Below, piece by piece: positions 1-12,835 of a DNA stretch of 64,000 nt; the stretch's first letter is position 1, and every line of letters starts with the position of its first letter. Both the position numbers and the translations under genes were made by a program. This DNA comes from Ashinkailepas kermadecensis (lineage: Eukaryota > Arthropoda > Thecostraca > Neolepadidae): assembly GCA_034440615.1 (NCBI GenBank), contig JAOTOM010005096.1, positions 1 through 64,000 on the forward strand. The letters run 5' to 3'. The notes under the pieces were generated by a model that was not told where the DNA came from, did no database searches, and saw nothing but the letters and a program-made list of their open reading frames with translations.

Positions 1-678
1 CTTATCACATTATAATGGCATTCTAATGCAAAATGAAATATTCTGCAGCTGTCAGAGTTCGGATACATGGACCAGCTTCTGCTACTATTAGTAAACACAC
101 ATTAACCCAAACATTGGTAGCATTAACCACAATGAACGGCTTGAGCTATCATACGAGCTAAATGGGTGGGTATTTTTCGCATACACATGGTTGGTGGACC
201 GTATAATGATCCAGCTCGCATTCGTCGTTTATCATTGTGCTACTCCTTGTGCCGCAAGATACATTTTGCAAGCGTAATGTACGACTAGTAGAATAGATGA
301 CAAGGAGCAATTTAAACATTCACATATGCCGATAAGAGCACAGCACACGATGTTATTCGAAAGCATGCAAATACCTGAATTTCCCTGGTGGGTCATGATA
401 ACAATCACTTTACTTTGTTAACATTTGAAAGCATCGACTTATGGATATTCTCAGCAAAGTTAATGTATATTGTCATGAGGCGGAATTCGCTCTGCTCCAC
501 TGCCACACAGAAATAGAGCTAAAACTTTTGCAAATGCAAGGTGCTTCCTTCACTTCATGTGGGAAAGGAATGCTAAGAGACGAAAGCAGAACATTTCAAA
601 CAAACTGGCTTCGTGGCCAGAATTATGTCCGAAACCGAAGGACATTGTCAGATGACGACCTATGATGACCTGCGACAG
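1..678. other. Unannotated A+T-rich stretch
   Basis: I see no gene, repeat or recognisable element; only short open frames. Confidence 0.5.
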
Positions 679-908
679 CGACTCTTGGGTAGCGCACGGT
701 CTTCCTAGTGGCACGCAACAACGTCGACCCTTGGGTAGCACACGGTCTTCCTAGTGGCACGCAACAACGTCGACCCTTGGGTAGCACACGGTCTTCCCAG
801 TGGTACGCAGAAACGCCGACCCTTGGGTAGCACACGGCCTTCCTAGTGGCACGCAACAACGTCGACCCTTGGGTAGCACACGGCCTTCCTGGTGACACGC
901 AGCAACGC
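679..908. repeat. 46 bp tandem repeat, 5 units
   Basis: Unit starts CGACCCTTGGGTAGCACACG and ends with GTGGCACGCAACAACGT. Units differ by a few substitutions. Confidence 0.95.
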
Positions 909-1003
909 CGCCAAGGTGCTGAAGGTCAAATAGAGGACAGCTCGTTGATCTCTCTCCATTCGAGACACGCTCGGTCTGCGTTCTCAAGTAGTCACTCAGT
1001 CAA

Positions 1004-1070
1004 CCTGGGACCTGAGACCTGAGACCTGAGACCTGAAACTTGAAACCTGAGACCTGAGACCTGAGAAATG
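1004..1070. repeat. Heptamer repeat ACCTGAG
   Basis: About nine 7 bp units ACCTGAG with variants ACCTGAA and ACTTGAA. Confidence 0.9.
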
Positions 1071-1075
1071 CACAC

Positions 1076-2190
1076 TTGTCGCCTCTCTGCGAGAATTTCG
1101 ATACAAAGCGGGGGGGGGGCACATGGAGTCACTTCCCTGCTCCTGCTGCAAACGTATTCATTATGGGTACCTCAGCGTAAATGGCCATCATGATGTCACT
1201 ATATTGGCACAGGGATCTTACTCTTCCCCTCCTCCCATGCCCTCCACATAAACACTTATCGGAATCTTGCCTCATAAAGCTATGTTGGTTTCATCCAAAT
1301 AATTTGATGAGGTGACTTGACTTCGTTCCACTTTTTGAGATGTCTCGACGCCTCTGTGGGTTCAATTAAGCTTCGTTTCAGTCTCACGCTTCTACCGGGT
1401 GTTCAGGTGTCCTGTTTTTTATTTGTATCAATGACATTTATCATTCCACTGAGTGTTTCGACAGTCTGCTGTCTGGTTTGTTGCTGACACCATGCTGACG
1501 TGGTATCACTCATAAATAGCTTACGGAAGAACTTCGCTACATTGATTCATTGATCGGTCGAGTGGACCTGCGGGCTCGATACACGGCGCCACGAACCAAC
1601 AGGCGAGTGAGGTCAGTGGAGTTGTCGTAATGGCGACGGATAAACACTACGGCAGCAGTGAAACATCCAGTGCAGCTGAGCACGGCATATCGCCCTGCTT
1701 CTACTGTTGCTGCGTCGTCACCCGCCGCTGGACGACCGGGGTCCTGCTGGAAATGGCGGTCGAGAACAAATTCGAACACTGCTTCGAAAGCAGGAAAATA
1801 CGAATACTTGGTGAACGTTGGTATGTGCTGCGTATTTTCACATTTGGATGCTGCCAGTTGTCAGAGACGCCGGTTGCGCATCACAAACGCTATCTTCGAT
1901 TGAGAGGATGGCAATCAATGTTCCAGAACAGCATCCCGTCCAAGAACATTGATACGTGCGAAAAGAAAATGGGTTCAACCCACGCCAAAGTAAACGTTTG
2001 CGCCAGTCCCAGTTGATTCAAGTTCAGTCTTCACAGTCGGCAAAGTTGGGGTTGGCACCCGACCGCGTGCAATCTGGCCGGAATTCAGCCCGCCTCATCC
2101 GACCCCCACTTCACACAGCCTGACCGTCGGATCTGGCAACATCCGACCCGACTCTTCACGACAAGACCGAACCGAATGCGACCACACCCA
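1076..2190. other. Unannotated; one unrecognised 128-codon plus frame
   Basis: The plus frame 1630-2016 starts MATDKHYGSSETSSAAEHGI. It has no recognised domain and no coding-like codon bias. The rest shows nothing. Confidence 0.3.
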
Positions 2191-2370
2191 GCCCGGCCGC
2201 ATGCGACACGCGACAGCGAGGTCCGACCAGGCACAACCATGTCCTGACCAGCCGCGCTCAACCCGAGCCGACTTCACTCAGCCCGGCCGCATGCGACACG
2301 CGACAGCGAGGTCCGACCAGGCACAACCATGTCCTGACCAGCCGCGCTCAACCCGAGCCGACTTCACTCA
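2191..2370. repeat. Exact 90 bp tandem duplication
   Basis: 2191-2280 is repeated at 2281-2370 without visible change. Both begin GCCCGGCCGCATGCGACACG. Confidence 0.95.
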
Positions 2371-2417
2371 GCCCGACCTCAAGCGCATAAGGTGCGAACG
2401 TGACCAGCTCAAGGGCC

Positions 2418-4435
2418 CAGATCACACACAAAGCAGCCCTGATCATACACCAGACAGTCCAGACCACACACCAGACAGCCCAGACCACACACCAGACAGC
2501 CCAGACCACACACCAGACAGTCCGGACCACACACCAGACAGCCCAGACCACACACCAGACAGTCCGGACCACACACCAGACAGTCCAGACCACACACCAG
2601 ACAGCCCAGACCACACACCAGACAGCCCAGATCATACACCAGACAGCCCAGACCACACACCAGACAGCCCAGACCACACACCAGACAGCCCAGACCACAC
2701 ACCAGACAGCCCAGACCACACACCAGACAGTCCGGACCACACACCAGACAGCCCAGACCACACACCAGACAGTCCGGACCACACACCAGACAGTCCAGAC
2801 CACACACCAGACAGCCCAGACCACACACCAGACAGCCCAGACCATACACCAGACAGCCCAGACCACACACCAGACAGCACAGACCACACACCAGACAGCC
2901 CAGACCACACACCAGACAGCCCAGACCACACACCAGACAGTCCAGACCACACACCAGACAGCCCAGACCACACACCAGACAGTCCGGACCACACACCAGA
3001 CAGTCCAGACCACACACCAGACAGCCCAGACCACACACCAGACAGCCCAGATCATACACCAGACAGCCCAGACCACACACCAGACAGCCCAGACCACACA
3101 CCAGACAGCCCAGACCACACACCAGACAGCCCAGACCACACACCAGACAGCCCAGACCACACACCAGACAGCCCAGACCACACACCAGACAGCCCAGACC
3201 ACATACCAGACAGCCCAGACCACACACCAGACAGTCCAGACCACACACCAGACAGCCCAGACCACACACCAGACAGCCCAGACCACACACCAGACAGCCC
3301 AGACCACACACCAGACAGCCCAGACCACACACCAGACAGCTCAGATCATACACCAGACAGCTCCAGACCACACACCAGACAGCCCAGACCACACACCAGA
3401 CAGCTCCAGACCACACACCAGACAGTCCGGACCACACACCAGACAGTCCGGACCACACACCAGACAGTCCAGATCACACACCAGACAGCCCAGACCACAC
3501 ACCAGACAGTCCAGACCACACACCAGACAGTCCGGACCACACACCAGACAGTCCGGACCACACACCAGACAGTCCGGACCACACACCAGACAGTCCGGAC
3601 CACACACCAGACAGTCCGGACCACACACCAGACAGTCCAGATCACACACCAGACAGTCCGGACCACACACCAGGCAGCCCAGACCGCACACCAGACAGCC
3701 CAGACCACACACCAGACAGTCCGGACCACACACCAAGCAGCCCAGACCGCACACCAGACAGCCCAGACCACACACCAGACAGTCCGGACCACACACCAGG
3801 CAGCCCAGACCGCACACCAGACAGCCAAGACCACACACCAGACAGTCCGGACCACACGCCAGACAGCTCAGACCACACACCAGACAGTCCAGATCACACA
3901 CCAGACAGTCCCGACCACACACCAGACAGCTCAGATCATACACCAGACAGCTCCAGACCACACACCAGACAGCCCAGACCACACACCAGACAGCCCAGAC
4001 CATACACCAGACAGTCCAGACCACACACCAGACAGTCCGGACCACACACCAGACAGTCCGGACCACACACCAGACAGTCCGGACCACACACCAGACAGCC
4101 CAGACCACACACCAGACAGCCCAGACCACACACCAGACAGTCCGGACCACACACCAGACAGTCCGGACCACACACCAGACAGTCCAGACCACACACCAGA
4201 CAGTCCGGACCACACACCAGACAGTCCGGACCACACACCAGACAGTCCAGACCACACACCAGACAGTCCGGACCGCACACCAGACAGCCCAGACCACACA
4301 CCAGACAGTCCGGACCACACACCAGACAGTCCAGATCACACACCAGACAGCCCAGACCACACACCAGACAGCTCCAGACCACACACCAGACAGTCCGGAC
4401 CACACACCAGACAGCCCAGACCACCCAGCACTCCA
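2418..4435. repeat. 21 bp minisatellite, about 95 units
   Basis: Unit CAGACCACACACCAGACAGCC with a TCCGG/TCCAG/CCCAG polymorphic site and occasional CATACA or CCGCACA variants. Occasional one-base insertions (AGCTCCAGACC) shift frame. Because 21 is a multiple of three and units lack stops, both strands show very long open frames, which are artefacts. Confidence 0.97.
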
Positions 4436-4452
4436 GACTATCTGACAACCGT

Positions 4453-5420
4453 CCAACAGGCGGGGCCAACAGGCGGGGCCAACAGGCGGGACCAACAGGC
4501 GGGGCCAACAGGCGGGGCCAACAGGCGGGGCCAACAGGCGGGGCCAACAGGCGGGACCAACAGGCGGGGCCAACAGGCGGGGCCAACAGGCGGGGCCAAC
4601 AGGCGGGGCCAACAGGCGGGGCCAACAGGCGGGGCCAACAGGCGGGGCCAACAGGCGGGGCCAACAGGCGGGGCCAACAGGCGGGGCCAACAGGCGGGGC
4701 CAACAGGCGGGACCAACAGGCGGGGCCAACAGGCGGGGCCAACAGGCGGGGCCAACAGGCGGGGCCAACAGGCGGGGCCAGCAGGCGGGGCCAACAGGCG
4801 GGCCAACAGGCAGGGCCAACAGGCGGGACCAACAGGCAGGGCCAACAGGCGGGGCCAACAGGCGGGGCACAGGGGGCCAACAGGCGGGGCCAACAGGCGG
4901 GGCCAACAGGCGGGGCCAACAGGCGGGGCCAACAGGCGGGGCCAACAGGCGGGGCCAACAGGCGGGGCCAACAGGCGGGCCAAAGGCGGGGCCAACAGGC
5001 GGGGCCAACAGGCGGGGCCAACAGGCGGGGCCAACAGGCGGGGCCAACAGGCGGGGCCAACAGGCGGGGCCAACAGGCGGGGCCAACAGGCGGGGCCAAC
5101 AGGCGGGGCCAACAGGCAGGGCCAACAGGCGGGGCCAACAGGCGGGGCCAACAGGCGGGGCCAACAGGCGGGCCACAGCGCAGGCGGGGCCAACAGGCGG
5201 GGCCAACAGGCGGGGCCAACAGGCGGGGCCAACAGGCGGGCCAACAGGCGGGGCCAACAGGCGGGGCCAACAGGCGGGGCCAACAGGCGGGACCAACAGG
5301 CGGGGCCAACAGGCGGGGCCAACAGGCGGGGCCAACAGGCGGGGCCAACAGGCGGGGCCAACAGGCGGGGCCAACAGGCGGGACCAACAGGCGGGGCCAA
5401 CAGGCGGGACCAACAGGCCG
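4453..5420. repeat. 13 bp GC-rich minisatellite, about 74 units
   Basis: Unit GGGGCCAACAGGC, with GGGACC and GCAGGG variants and a few partial units such as CACAGGGGGCC and CACAGCGCAGG. It has regularly spaced G4 runs on the plus strand. Confidence 0.97.
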
Positions 5421-5424
5421 AACC

Positions 5425-5720
5425 CCCGCGGCTGACCATCCAGGCGGCGGGAGCCGGGAGCCGGACGCGCCAGCGGGCCAGTACCTGTTGCGACGTGCCC
5501 ATCGGTCGCGTCGGTCGATGAGTCGATGCGGCGTCTGTCGCACGGCCGCACACCATGTTGGCCGTGAGTCGGCCGGCCGCCCACCTGGGCCGACGCCGGC
5601 CCGCCCGTCGGCCAGTCGGCCCGCGCGCAGCTGCGCCGCCGCCGCCGACGAGACGGCGCCGACGAGACGGCGGCGGCGGCGGCGGTGTGCAATCGAAAGG
5701 CGCGTCCGCCCGTTTAACTC
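5425..5720. other. GC-rich stretch with CGG/CCG run, possible exon or CpG island
   Basis: Very GC-rich with many CpG, including a self-complementary run of CCG and CGG triplets at about 5634-5690. All three minus-strand frames are open, so frame cannot be chosen. A donor-like CGCAACAG|GTACTGG exists on the minus strand near 5477. It directly abuts the 13 bp array. It may be a downstream exon of the minus-strand gene, a CpG island, or repeat-derived. Confidence 0.3.
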
Positions 5721-7490
5721 CAAATAGCATCAGGTGCGTCAGGTGCCGCCCCGGCCGGCGCACAGTCGCGTGCGGCAGGTACCGCCCAGGCCGGCGGACA
5801 GCGGTCGGCCGGCGACAGGACTAGCGCCGATACGTGACCCCGGTGACGGGCACACGGCACTTGGGTCGTGTCGGTCGAGAGGGCAGACCACGTGTGAAGG
5901 CTTCACGTGACGACGCGAACTCAGTCTGACTCACTCAGACTCAGTCTGACGGAGATGAGTGGACTGCAGCTGGGATTCTCAGGCCGGGGAAATTATCGAA
6001 CGGGAGTTCGAATCTCTCAGACCCAGGGCCGTGCTGGAGGGAGATTCTGCTTCCTCCACGGAGCGAATATTGGCGGTACAGAAAGCAAAAACGTCGCATA
6101 CCAGCGCGACATTTGGGGTGCATATTCTGTTCCAGCATCAGCTCTCATTCTGTATTTTTTGTGCTGGGTATTCGAAGGTCACTGATCCAGATCAAGTTAA
6201 ATAAGTTGAGCGCGAAATCTGCTTTTCAAATTGAGCAGGCCGCTGTAGATTTCCAGACACAATGTCCACATGGAATGTTCAGCGTTCGTTTAGGTTAATA
6301 GATGCAATGCATCTGGTATGTGGGATTTTTCAAATCTACCATCTTTTCCGTGGTTATTTTCTCCGAACTCGCCTTTTAGAATCATATTGCGAAATTATGG
6401 CGAAGCGGTGCACATCTTGATGTCAAAGTTGACTTATATACGGTGTCTGGGTGTGGTGTATCTTGAACACCTGGGTGTGGTGTTCTTCTTGCCTGCATAT
6501 TCTAAAAAGATGCACGTGATCTTCACTCCCGAAGTAGTGTTCAAGTTCGGAATCGCTCATGAAAGACACTTCCAGGGCCAACTTCGCATTTGACGTCCAG
6601 ATCCCAATAGAATCTAGAATATGGATTTAAGAGAAAAATGCTTCAAATGTTTCTTGTGGATGTTTTTGAATGTTTTGCAGCGACGTGTTTCTTCTGATGT
6701 TGATCCAGCCCAAATGATTTTTTAGTTAACCAGGTGGAAATACTTCCCCCCCCCCACCACCACCCCACCACCCCACCCAGTCCCGCAGAGACCGTTCGGC
6801 CTCATACTCCAACAGGGCGTGGCTTAAGGGTCAAATCAAGGCATACTGTGATAAAGGTTTATATGAACACTGAACGCAAGATAAGATTTGACACGAAAAT
6901 AGATGAAAGGGGCAAGAAATGGTCCTCTACACCTTTTTGTATTGTGATATCGTTCAAACGAACAGCAGATCAACTCGCTTTATTCCATGTTCAACTATTT
7001 GTCTATCGATTCTCGCTTTCCGCTTATCTTGGAGTTCAAACACTAAAACCGCCCGCTGTGGCCCTGCTGGAGGCCTTTTCGGGACTTGCACGCATAATTT
7101 CGTTTTCGTGTATCGCATCGTATCGTATATAGTTTATAAAATTCGTCATAATTTAATTCAATGAAATACGCATTCCTCTTCGGAAGCATAATGAACAGAG
7201 AAACATTTGTCAATGATAAAAATGTGCCATCTCTTTGTAATGCGTCTTAGCCTTGTCAGTGGAGTTATCCGGTGTCAACATGAAATGTTCGTCACTTAGT
7301 AGCATTAGCAACGGCTTCCATCGAATAAACCTTACCATTCCCGAAGCCTGATTGCTCAAGCCACCTGTAGCATTACCTGTATAGTTTCCTGATCCAACAT
7401 TTATCGTCGTGAAATTAAGCTTCAGATCAGACTTTCCCATGCACGTTGCTATCCAAGCCATTTTTGCTGAGATCAATTTTGTGTACGCTT
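5720..7490. other. Unannotated; minor unrecognised frames
   Basis: Nothing recognised. A minus frame at 7210-7476 (MISAKMAWIATCMGKS start) has no identifiable family. A C-rich run is at about 6746-6780. Confidence 0.35.
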
Positions 7491-9270
7491 TGACTTGTGC
7501 CGTATCTACTGCTCGTCACTACTGATGCGCATTACCTCTGTTCCTAGCCACTACTGATATGCATTACCTCTGCTCCTAGCCACCACAGCTACGTGTTGCC
7601 TCTGCGTCTAGGCACTACAGATGTGCATTACCTTTGATTCTAGCCACTACAGCTGTGTGTCACCTCTGCGTTTAGGGACTACTGATGTGCATTACCTCTG
7701 TTCCTGGTCACTACTGACTTGCATTGCATCTGCTACTATCCACTACTGATGTGCTTTACCTCTGCTCCTAGCCACCACTTATATGCATTACCCCTGCTAC
7801 TAAACGCTGCCGATGTGCATTACCTTTACTAGTAGCCAGCACAGGGCGAGTAGTCTATGGGTAAGGCGCCCATCTCCCAACCGAACAGGTTGGGAGTTCG
7901 AGCCCCACCTGTCCGACTGTCGTCTGCGACCAGTTGGCGTGCGATATTGGCGACACTGCATGCCCCAACACAGTCAACGTGTCACTGAGTCAATAACCAC
8001 CAATAACCACCAATAACCATCACTACTAACCGCCACTGAGATTTGGCTAACCTGGCGTCTTCCTACGGTCATCGCTGCGCAATGTCTCTGCTGACAGTCG
8101 CCACTGACATGTGTCAACCCTGCACTGCTGTCCACTGGTGGCACGTGTGGCCTCTGCTGCAAGTTGCTGATGATGTATCCTACCTACACTTCCAGCCACT
8201 GCTGAGGTGTAGCTGCACCTGCTGCCAGTCACTGGCGACATGTGCTACTTCTGCTGCATGTCACGAGTGGTGTTTGTTGCCTCTGCTGTACATCACTATA
8301 TGTCATAATGCTGTGAGTCGGTACTAACATGCTACATCCGCTTCCAGTTCTAATGACGAACGTTACATCTGGAGACTCATTACTTATGTGTGCTACCTCC
8401 ACTTCCAGTTACCCAAGGGTAGGAGCCAAGTGAGGAGAGCGATGGGGGCTGTGGGTTCTCCACCACCGCCTTGGAGGTTAAGGTCCCTATAGGGTCAGAC
8501 CGCCAAACAGGGATCCTCAGATTTTAGCCCCTTCGCGATGCCCCGTTCGGGGCCTCGCTGCGACAGCATCCAGGATTGACAATGTGGTGGCTAACTCATC
8601 CTCTGAAGGCATGATGGGTCCCGGAGAACCTTCTAGGGGCCCGTGGTGGTCCCTCAGGCCTCCAATAGAGCCCCCTGACAGAATCCAAAAGCAGCAAAGG
8701 GAGTGGCCAAGTCCTACCATGAATATGTAGGAGCCGAAGGGACCAGCTAGGGGCTCCGCAGGAACGCTCAAACATTTAACGGAGTCTCTACAGTCTCTAA
8801 GGTGAGCGATGGGGTGGCCACTCCATTTCTTGGAGATGAGGGCCCAGATGATTTGCAAATGGCACCACAGGCGCTCCTCGCACCTGCAGCATCCAGTAGG
8901 TCCCTGAGGGGATCCAAGAGGGATGAGGGAAAAGGCACTTCTCCCCTGGAGGCACGGGGAGCAGAGAACCTGCCGGGAGCCCAAAAATTCAAACACGGGA
9001 AAGCTATGCACTATTCAGATAATGCACAGGGCCTACTTTCAAAGTTCCGACTCCCTACAAGCCCCTCCACCTTCCTCTTTGGCGAATCATGGCTACGCCC
9101 TTGCTGTTGCTACTGATGTGCTATGTCTGCTACCAGTGCCTAATGACGAGTGCTGCATCTGCTCCCAGTCACTATTGATATCTCACTACATCTGCTGCCA
9201 GTCTCTAGCCATGAGTGCTACATGTGCTGCCAGTCTCTAGTTATGAGTGTTGCATGTGCTGTCAGTGTCT
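7490..9270. repeat. Degenerate ~33 bp repeat field
   Basis: Repeated CACTACTGATGTGCATTACC, CTCTGCTCCTAGC and later CATCTGCTGCCAGTCACT blocks, increasingly diverged and interrupted by SINE A copy 1. The stretch 8420-9080 is less repetitive; an unrecognised minus-strand open frame (8517-9011) lies there. Confidence 0.65.
7844..8020 (+). mobile_element. SINE family A copy 1 (tRNA-derived head)
   Basis: The tRNA-like head GGGCGAGTAGTCTATGGGTA with B-box GGGAGTTCGAGCCCC is followed by a body containing CTGCGACCAGTTGGCGTG and TATTGGCGACAC. The tail is (AATAACCACC)n. It lies within the degenerate 33 bp repeat field. Confidence 0.75.
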
Positions 9271-9665
9271 AGCGGCGAGTGCTACATCTGCTGCCAGTCA
9301 CCAACCTGTCACTACATCTGCTGCCAGTCACCAACCTGTCACTACATCTGCTGCCAGTCACCAACCTGTCACTACATCTGCTGCCAGTCACCAACCTGTC
9401 ACTACATCTGTTGCCAGTCACTATTGATCCGTCACTACATTTGTTGCCAGTCACCAACCTGTCACTACATCTGCTGCCAGTCACCAACCTGTCACTACAT
9501 CTGCTGCCAGTCACCTACCTGTCACTACATCTGCTGCCAGTCACTATTGATCTGTCACTACATCTGCTGCCAGTCTTCAGTTATGAGTGTTACATCTGCT
9601 GCCAGTCTCTAGTGACGACTGCCACATCTGCTGCCAGTCACTGACCTGTCACTGCATTGCTGCCA
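9270..9665. repeat. 30 bp minisatellite, homogenised core
   Basis: Unit CATCTGCTGCCAGTCACCAA followed by CCTGTCACTA, about 11 units, with a TATTGATC variant. Confidence 0.95.
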
Positions 9666-9858
9666 GTCAGTGGAGACGAAGCAGCTACATTCGTCATCAG
9701 GAAGTGATAACAATGGTCCAGCCGACACCTACACGAATGACGGATCTACCCCATTCATAAGCTGCCTCCGAACTGCCTTTACGGTTCATCAAACACGCAC
9801 AAAAAAAAACATTTCCAATGAGAAGAGAATCTCTCAAGGCAGCGATGTGCATGTTCAA

Positions 9859-10246
9859 GCGGGTGTCCTAAACATCGTGTCAAACGACGAAACGACCACT
9901 GCAGCATGCACGGTGGCGGGTCAAACGGGTGTCCTAAACATCGTGTCAAACGATGAAACGACCACTGCAGCATGCACGGTGGCGGGTCAAGCGGGTGTCC
10001 TAAACATCGTGTCAAACGATGAAACGCCACTGCAGCATGCACGGTGGCGGGTCAAACGGGTGTCCTAAACATCGTGTCAAGCGATGAAACAACCACTGCA
10101 GCATGCACGGTGGCGGGTCAAGCGGGTGTCCTAAACATCGTGTCAAACGATGAAACGACCACTGCAGCATGCACGGTGGTGGGTCAAGCGGGTGTTCTAA
10201 ACATCGTGTCAAACGATGAAACGACCACTGCAGCATACACGGCGGC
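9859..10246. repeat. 66 bp tandem repeat, 6 units
   Basis: Unit begins GCGGGTGTCCTAAACATCGT and contains ACGACCACTGCAGCATGCAC. One unit is a base shorter. Confidence 0.95.
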
Positions 10247-10392
10247 GCAGATATTAAGCACAAAAAAACGTGTTTAAAAAGGTGCTCCTCTGATCCGCAC
10301 CTATCGGGACATTTAGCCTGCCGTCTCGGCACGCGGCCAAAAAACCACCTCGTTTCCGTCACCCGTCGACAGCAGCCGTCGGCGCATGTTAC

Positions 10393-10562
10393 CTCTGCTG
10401 CATGCGAACCATGCCGTCGATGCACTCCTGCAGCTGGCGGATCTTGTTGTCGAGCTCGACGGCCTCGTGCTGCAGGGCGCCGTGCCGGCTGTGCAGCGAA
10501 AGCGGCGCCAGCCGGTCCACCACCAGCTCGTCTCGCAGCTGGGTCACCGCGGCGGCGCCGTC
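10393..10562 (-). CDS. Coiled-coil exon, probably of the same F-BAR gene
   Basis: 170 bp. The acceptor is gggccgccggcag|GAC and the donor is CAGCAGAG|GTAACATG; it has 56 codons plus two bases. It encodes DGAAAVTQLRDELVVDRLAP, LSLHSRHGALQHEAVELDNK and IRQLQECIDGMVRMQQ, a clean heptad coiled coil with high GC3. Fes/Fer proteins have a coiled coil after the F-BAR (FX region), so this is the expected kind of sequence, but the resemblance is weak. Without splicing the frame hits TAA immediately after the donor, which supports the splice site or alternatively a terminal exon. The 33 bp array starts about 45 bp upstream on the minus strand. Confidence 0.6.
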
Positions 10563-10607
10563 CTGCCGGCGGCCCGATCACCGGTCACAGGTCGCAGTCC
10601 ATGCGAC

Positions 10608-11360
10608 CTGACACTGCACAGGTCACACGACGACCACGACCTGACAGTAGGCAGGTCACACGACGACCACGACCTGACAGTAGGCAGGTCACACGACGAC
10701 CAGGACCTGACAGTAGGAGGTCACACGACGACCAGACGACTACAGGACCTGACAGTAGGCAGGTCACACGACGACCAGACCTGACAGTAGGCAGGTCACA
10801 CGACGACCAGGACCTGACAGTAGGCAGGTCACACGACGACCAGGACCTGACAGTAGGCAGGTCACACGACGACCAGGACCTGACAGTAGGCAGGTCACAC
10901 GACGACCACGACCTGACAGTAGGCAGGTCACACGACGACCAGGACCTGACAGTAGGCAGGTCACACGACGACCAGGACCTGACAGTAGGCAGGTCACACG
11001 ACGACCAGGACCTGACAGTAGGCAGGTCACACGACGACCAGGACCTGACAGTACGCAGGTCATACGGTCGACCACAGCCTGGCAATACACAGGTCATACG
11101 GACCACCACAGCCCTGGCAGTACACAGGTCATACGGACGACCACAGCCTGACAATACACAGGTCATACGGACCACCATAGCCCTGGCAATACACAGGTCA
11201 TACGGACCACCACAGCCCTGGCAGTACACAGGTCATACGGACGACCACAGCCTGACAATACACAGGTCATGTCGACGGCCGCAGCCTGAAAATACACAGG
11301 TCATACGGACGACACTTGATAATGCACAAGTCACACAGACAACCACAAGCTGACACATGT
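10608..11360. repeat. 33 bp then 35 bp tandem array
   Basis: About 13 units of AGGTCACACGACGACCAGGA with CCTGACAGTAGGC, changing at 11060 to a related 35 bp unit CAGGTCATACGGACCACCAC with AGCCCTGGCAATACA. The left edge is within about 45 bp of the coiled-coil exon. Confidence 0.95.
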
Positions 11361-11627
11361 CACACGGACTACCGCGACCTAACAATGCACACAGAGGTGC
11401 ATAAAGCTGCCTACTTGCCTACAGTGTAAGCGAATGAAGTCGGGCCCTCATGAGACAGACTCTTCGTTCGTTCGCGGATTAAAAAATGAACACAATCTCC
11501 GGAAACATCAATGAGTACAAGTTGACATATTGTAACATTTTTATCAACTTTGTTCATTGGCCACAAATGCGAGGTATATGCAACATTTACTTGAATAGCA
11601 CCAACCTAATTGTTCTCTTTCTATTAA

Positions 11628-12467
11628 CCCTCTCCGGTCAGATCCTCACACCCCGTCTCGGGAGGTGGATAACCCCCCCCCCCTCTAATCTCCAAACTAA
11701 GCGTCGCACGAAAACTAAAGAGGTGTCATCGTAAAGCACTCGACGACTAGGACCAGATACCACCCACAAATTTTTCCCACCGAAAGTGACGTCACTAGGG
11801 GGCCTAGATTTTCACGACTTACATCATGTTTTTGGCTCTGGGGAGCCATTGGCTTCATTTTATGGGAGATTTGAAGAAAAAAAAAAAAAATTATTTTGAA
11901 TCAGAAAAGGAAGACGAAATTGACCAGGGCCATACAAATTTTGGCCACCCACAAATCAAATTGTATTTTTGGGAAATACAAAATTTTGAGTTTTAAATTT
12001 TATTTAATTTTTAATTTTCTAATGGGTAGAGCGGACTGAAAAACGGTGTTTGAAGTCAACTTGCTATAAAAAAAAATGCTTACTTTAGCCAGAATCTTCG
12101 ATTTTAACCTCTAATGGGCAAATATGCAAAACTAATAAGTAATAAAAACGAAAAAAAAAAATGTTAAAAAATCCTCCGGTGCGTTTTGTTGTGTCCCTAA
12201 AAACAAGCAAACGTTGAAAATTTCACTAAAATATCTTTATCCGTTAAAGCGTGACGACTGGTTGAACTTTTTTGGAGGTGACCTCACTTGACCTTGACTA
12301 ACTCGTTGACCCTAGATGACCTGACCTCAAAATTTTGACACAACATGTCAAATTGATGTGAAAAAAAGGTATGCCAAATGTCGGTGTGTTGCCGCACGCC
12401 GTTCTTTCACTATCTTCGGAAAACCTTAGGGGGGTGGATAACCCCCCCCCCCCAGAGACGGCGCGGG
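11628..12467. mobile_element. TTAA-flanked MITE, family D copy 1
   Basis: 840 bp, flanked by TTAA at 11624-11627 and 12468-12471. The ends start CCCTCTCCGG and close CGGCGCGGG. A GGTGGATAACCCCCCCC block occurs near both ends in inverted context. The interior is A+T-rich with several poly-A runs. No transposase is present. Confidence 0.75.
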
Positions 12468-12524
12468 TTAAGCGTCACAGCCCGCGCTGTACATTTTGGT
12501 CCTCGACTGCCGACGCAGGCTGTC

Positions 12525-12590
12525 TCGTCAGACTGTCTCGTCAGACTGTCTCGTCAGACTGTCTCGTCAGGCTGTCTCGTCAGACTACAC
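12525..12590. repeat. 13 bp repeat, 5 units
   Basis: Unit GACTGTCTCGTCA just outside MITE D copy 1. Confidence 0.9.
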
Positions 12591-12835
12591 CATCGGATGA
12601 TCTCCCTTGCCTTGCGAGGCAGGCCGGCAGGCAGAGTATGGCCATTTCCAGGACAGACCTGCAGGGAGCTTTTAGCCAGTGAAACGGCGATACCGGAGGA
12701 TATGCTTCAAACGTAAATCACCATGATTAGCATGTAAATTACCGGCGACGGCCAAACATTGCAAGTGAGACAGTGTGAACGACCAGGTTCGGTGTTGGAG
12801 GGTGATTTGGCAATTTGCGTACCTCTGAATACACG

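Noticed and set aside
2201..5521. 1106-codon plus-strand open frame and its counterparts on other frames
   Set aside because: It is the 21 bp and 13 bp tandem arrays read through; all frames are open because units lack stops. No start context, domain or codon bias.
7844..7918. Functional tRNA gene
   Set aside because: The acceptor stem does not pair and the SINE A body follows.
8517..9011. 164-codon minus-strand open frame
   Set aside because: No recognisable domain; it lies in a diverged repeat field with no codon bias.
9270..9665. CRISPR array
   Set aside because: Units are contiguous tandem repeats without unique spacers, in a eukaryotic context.
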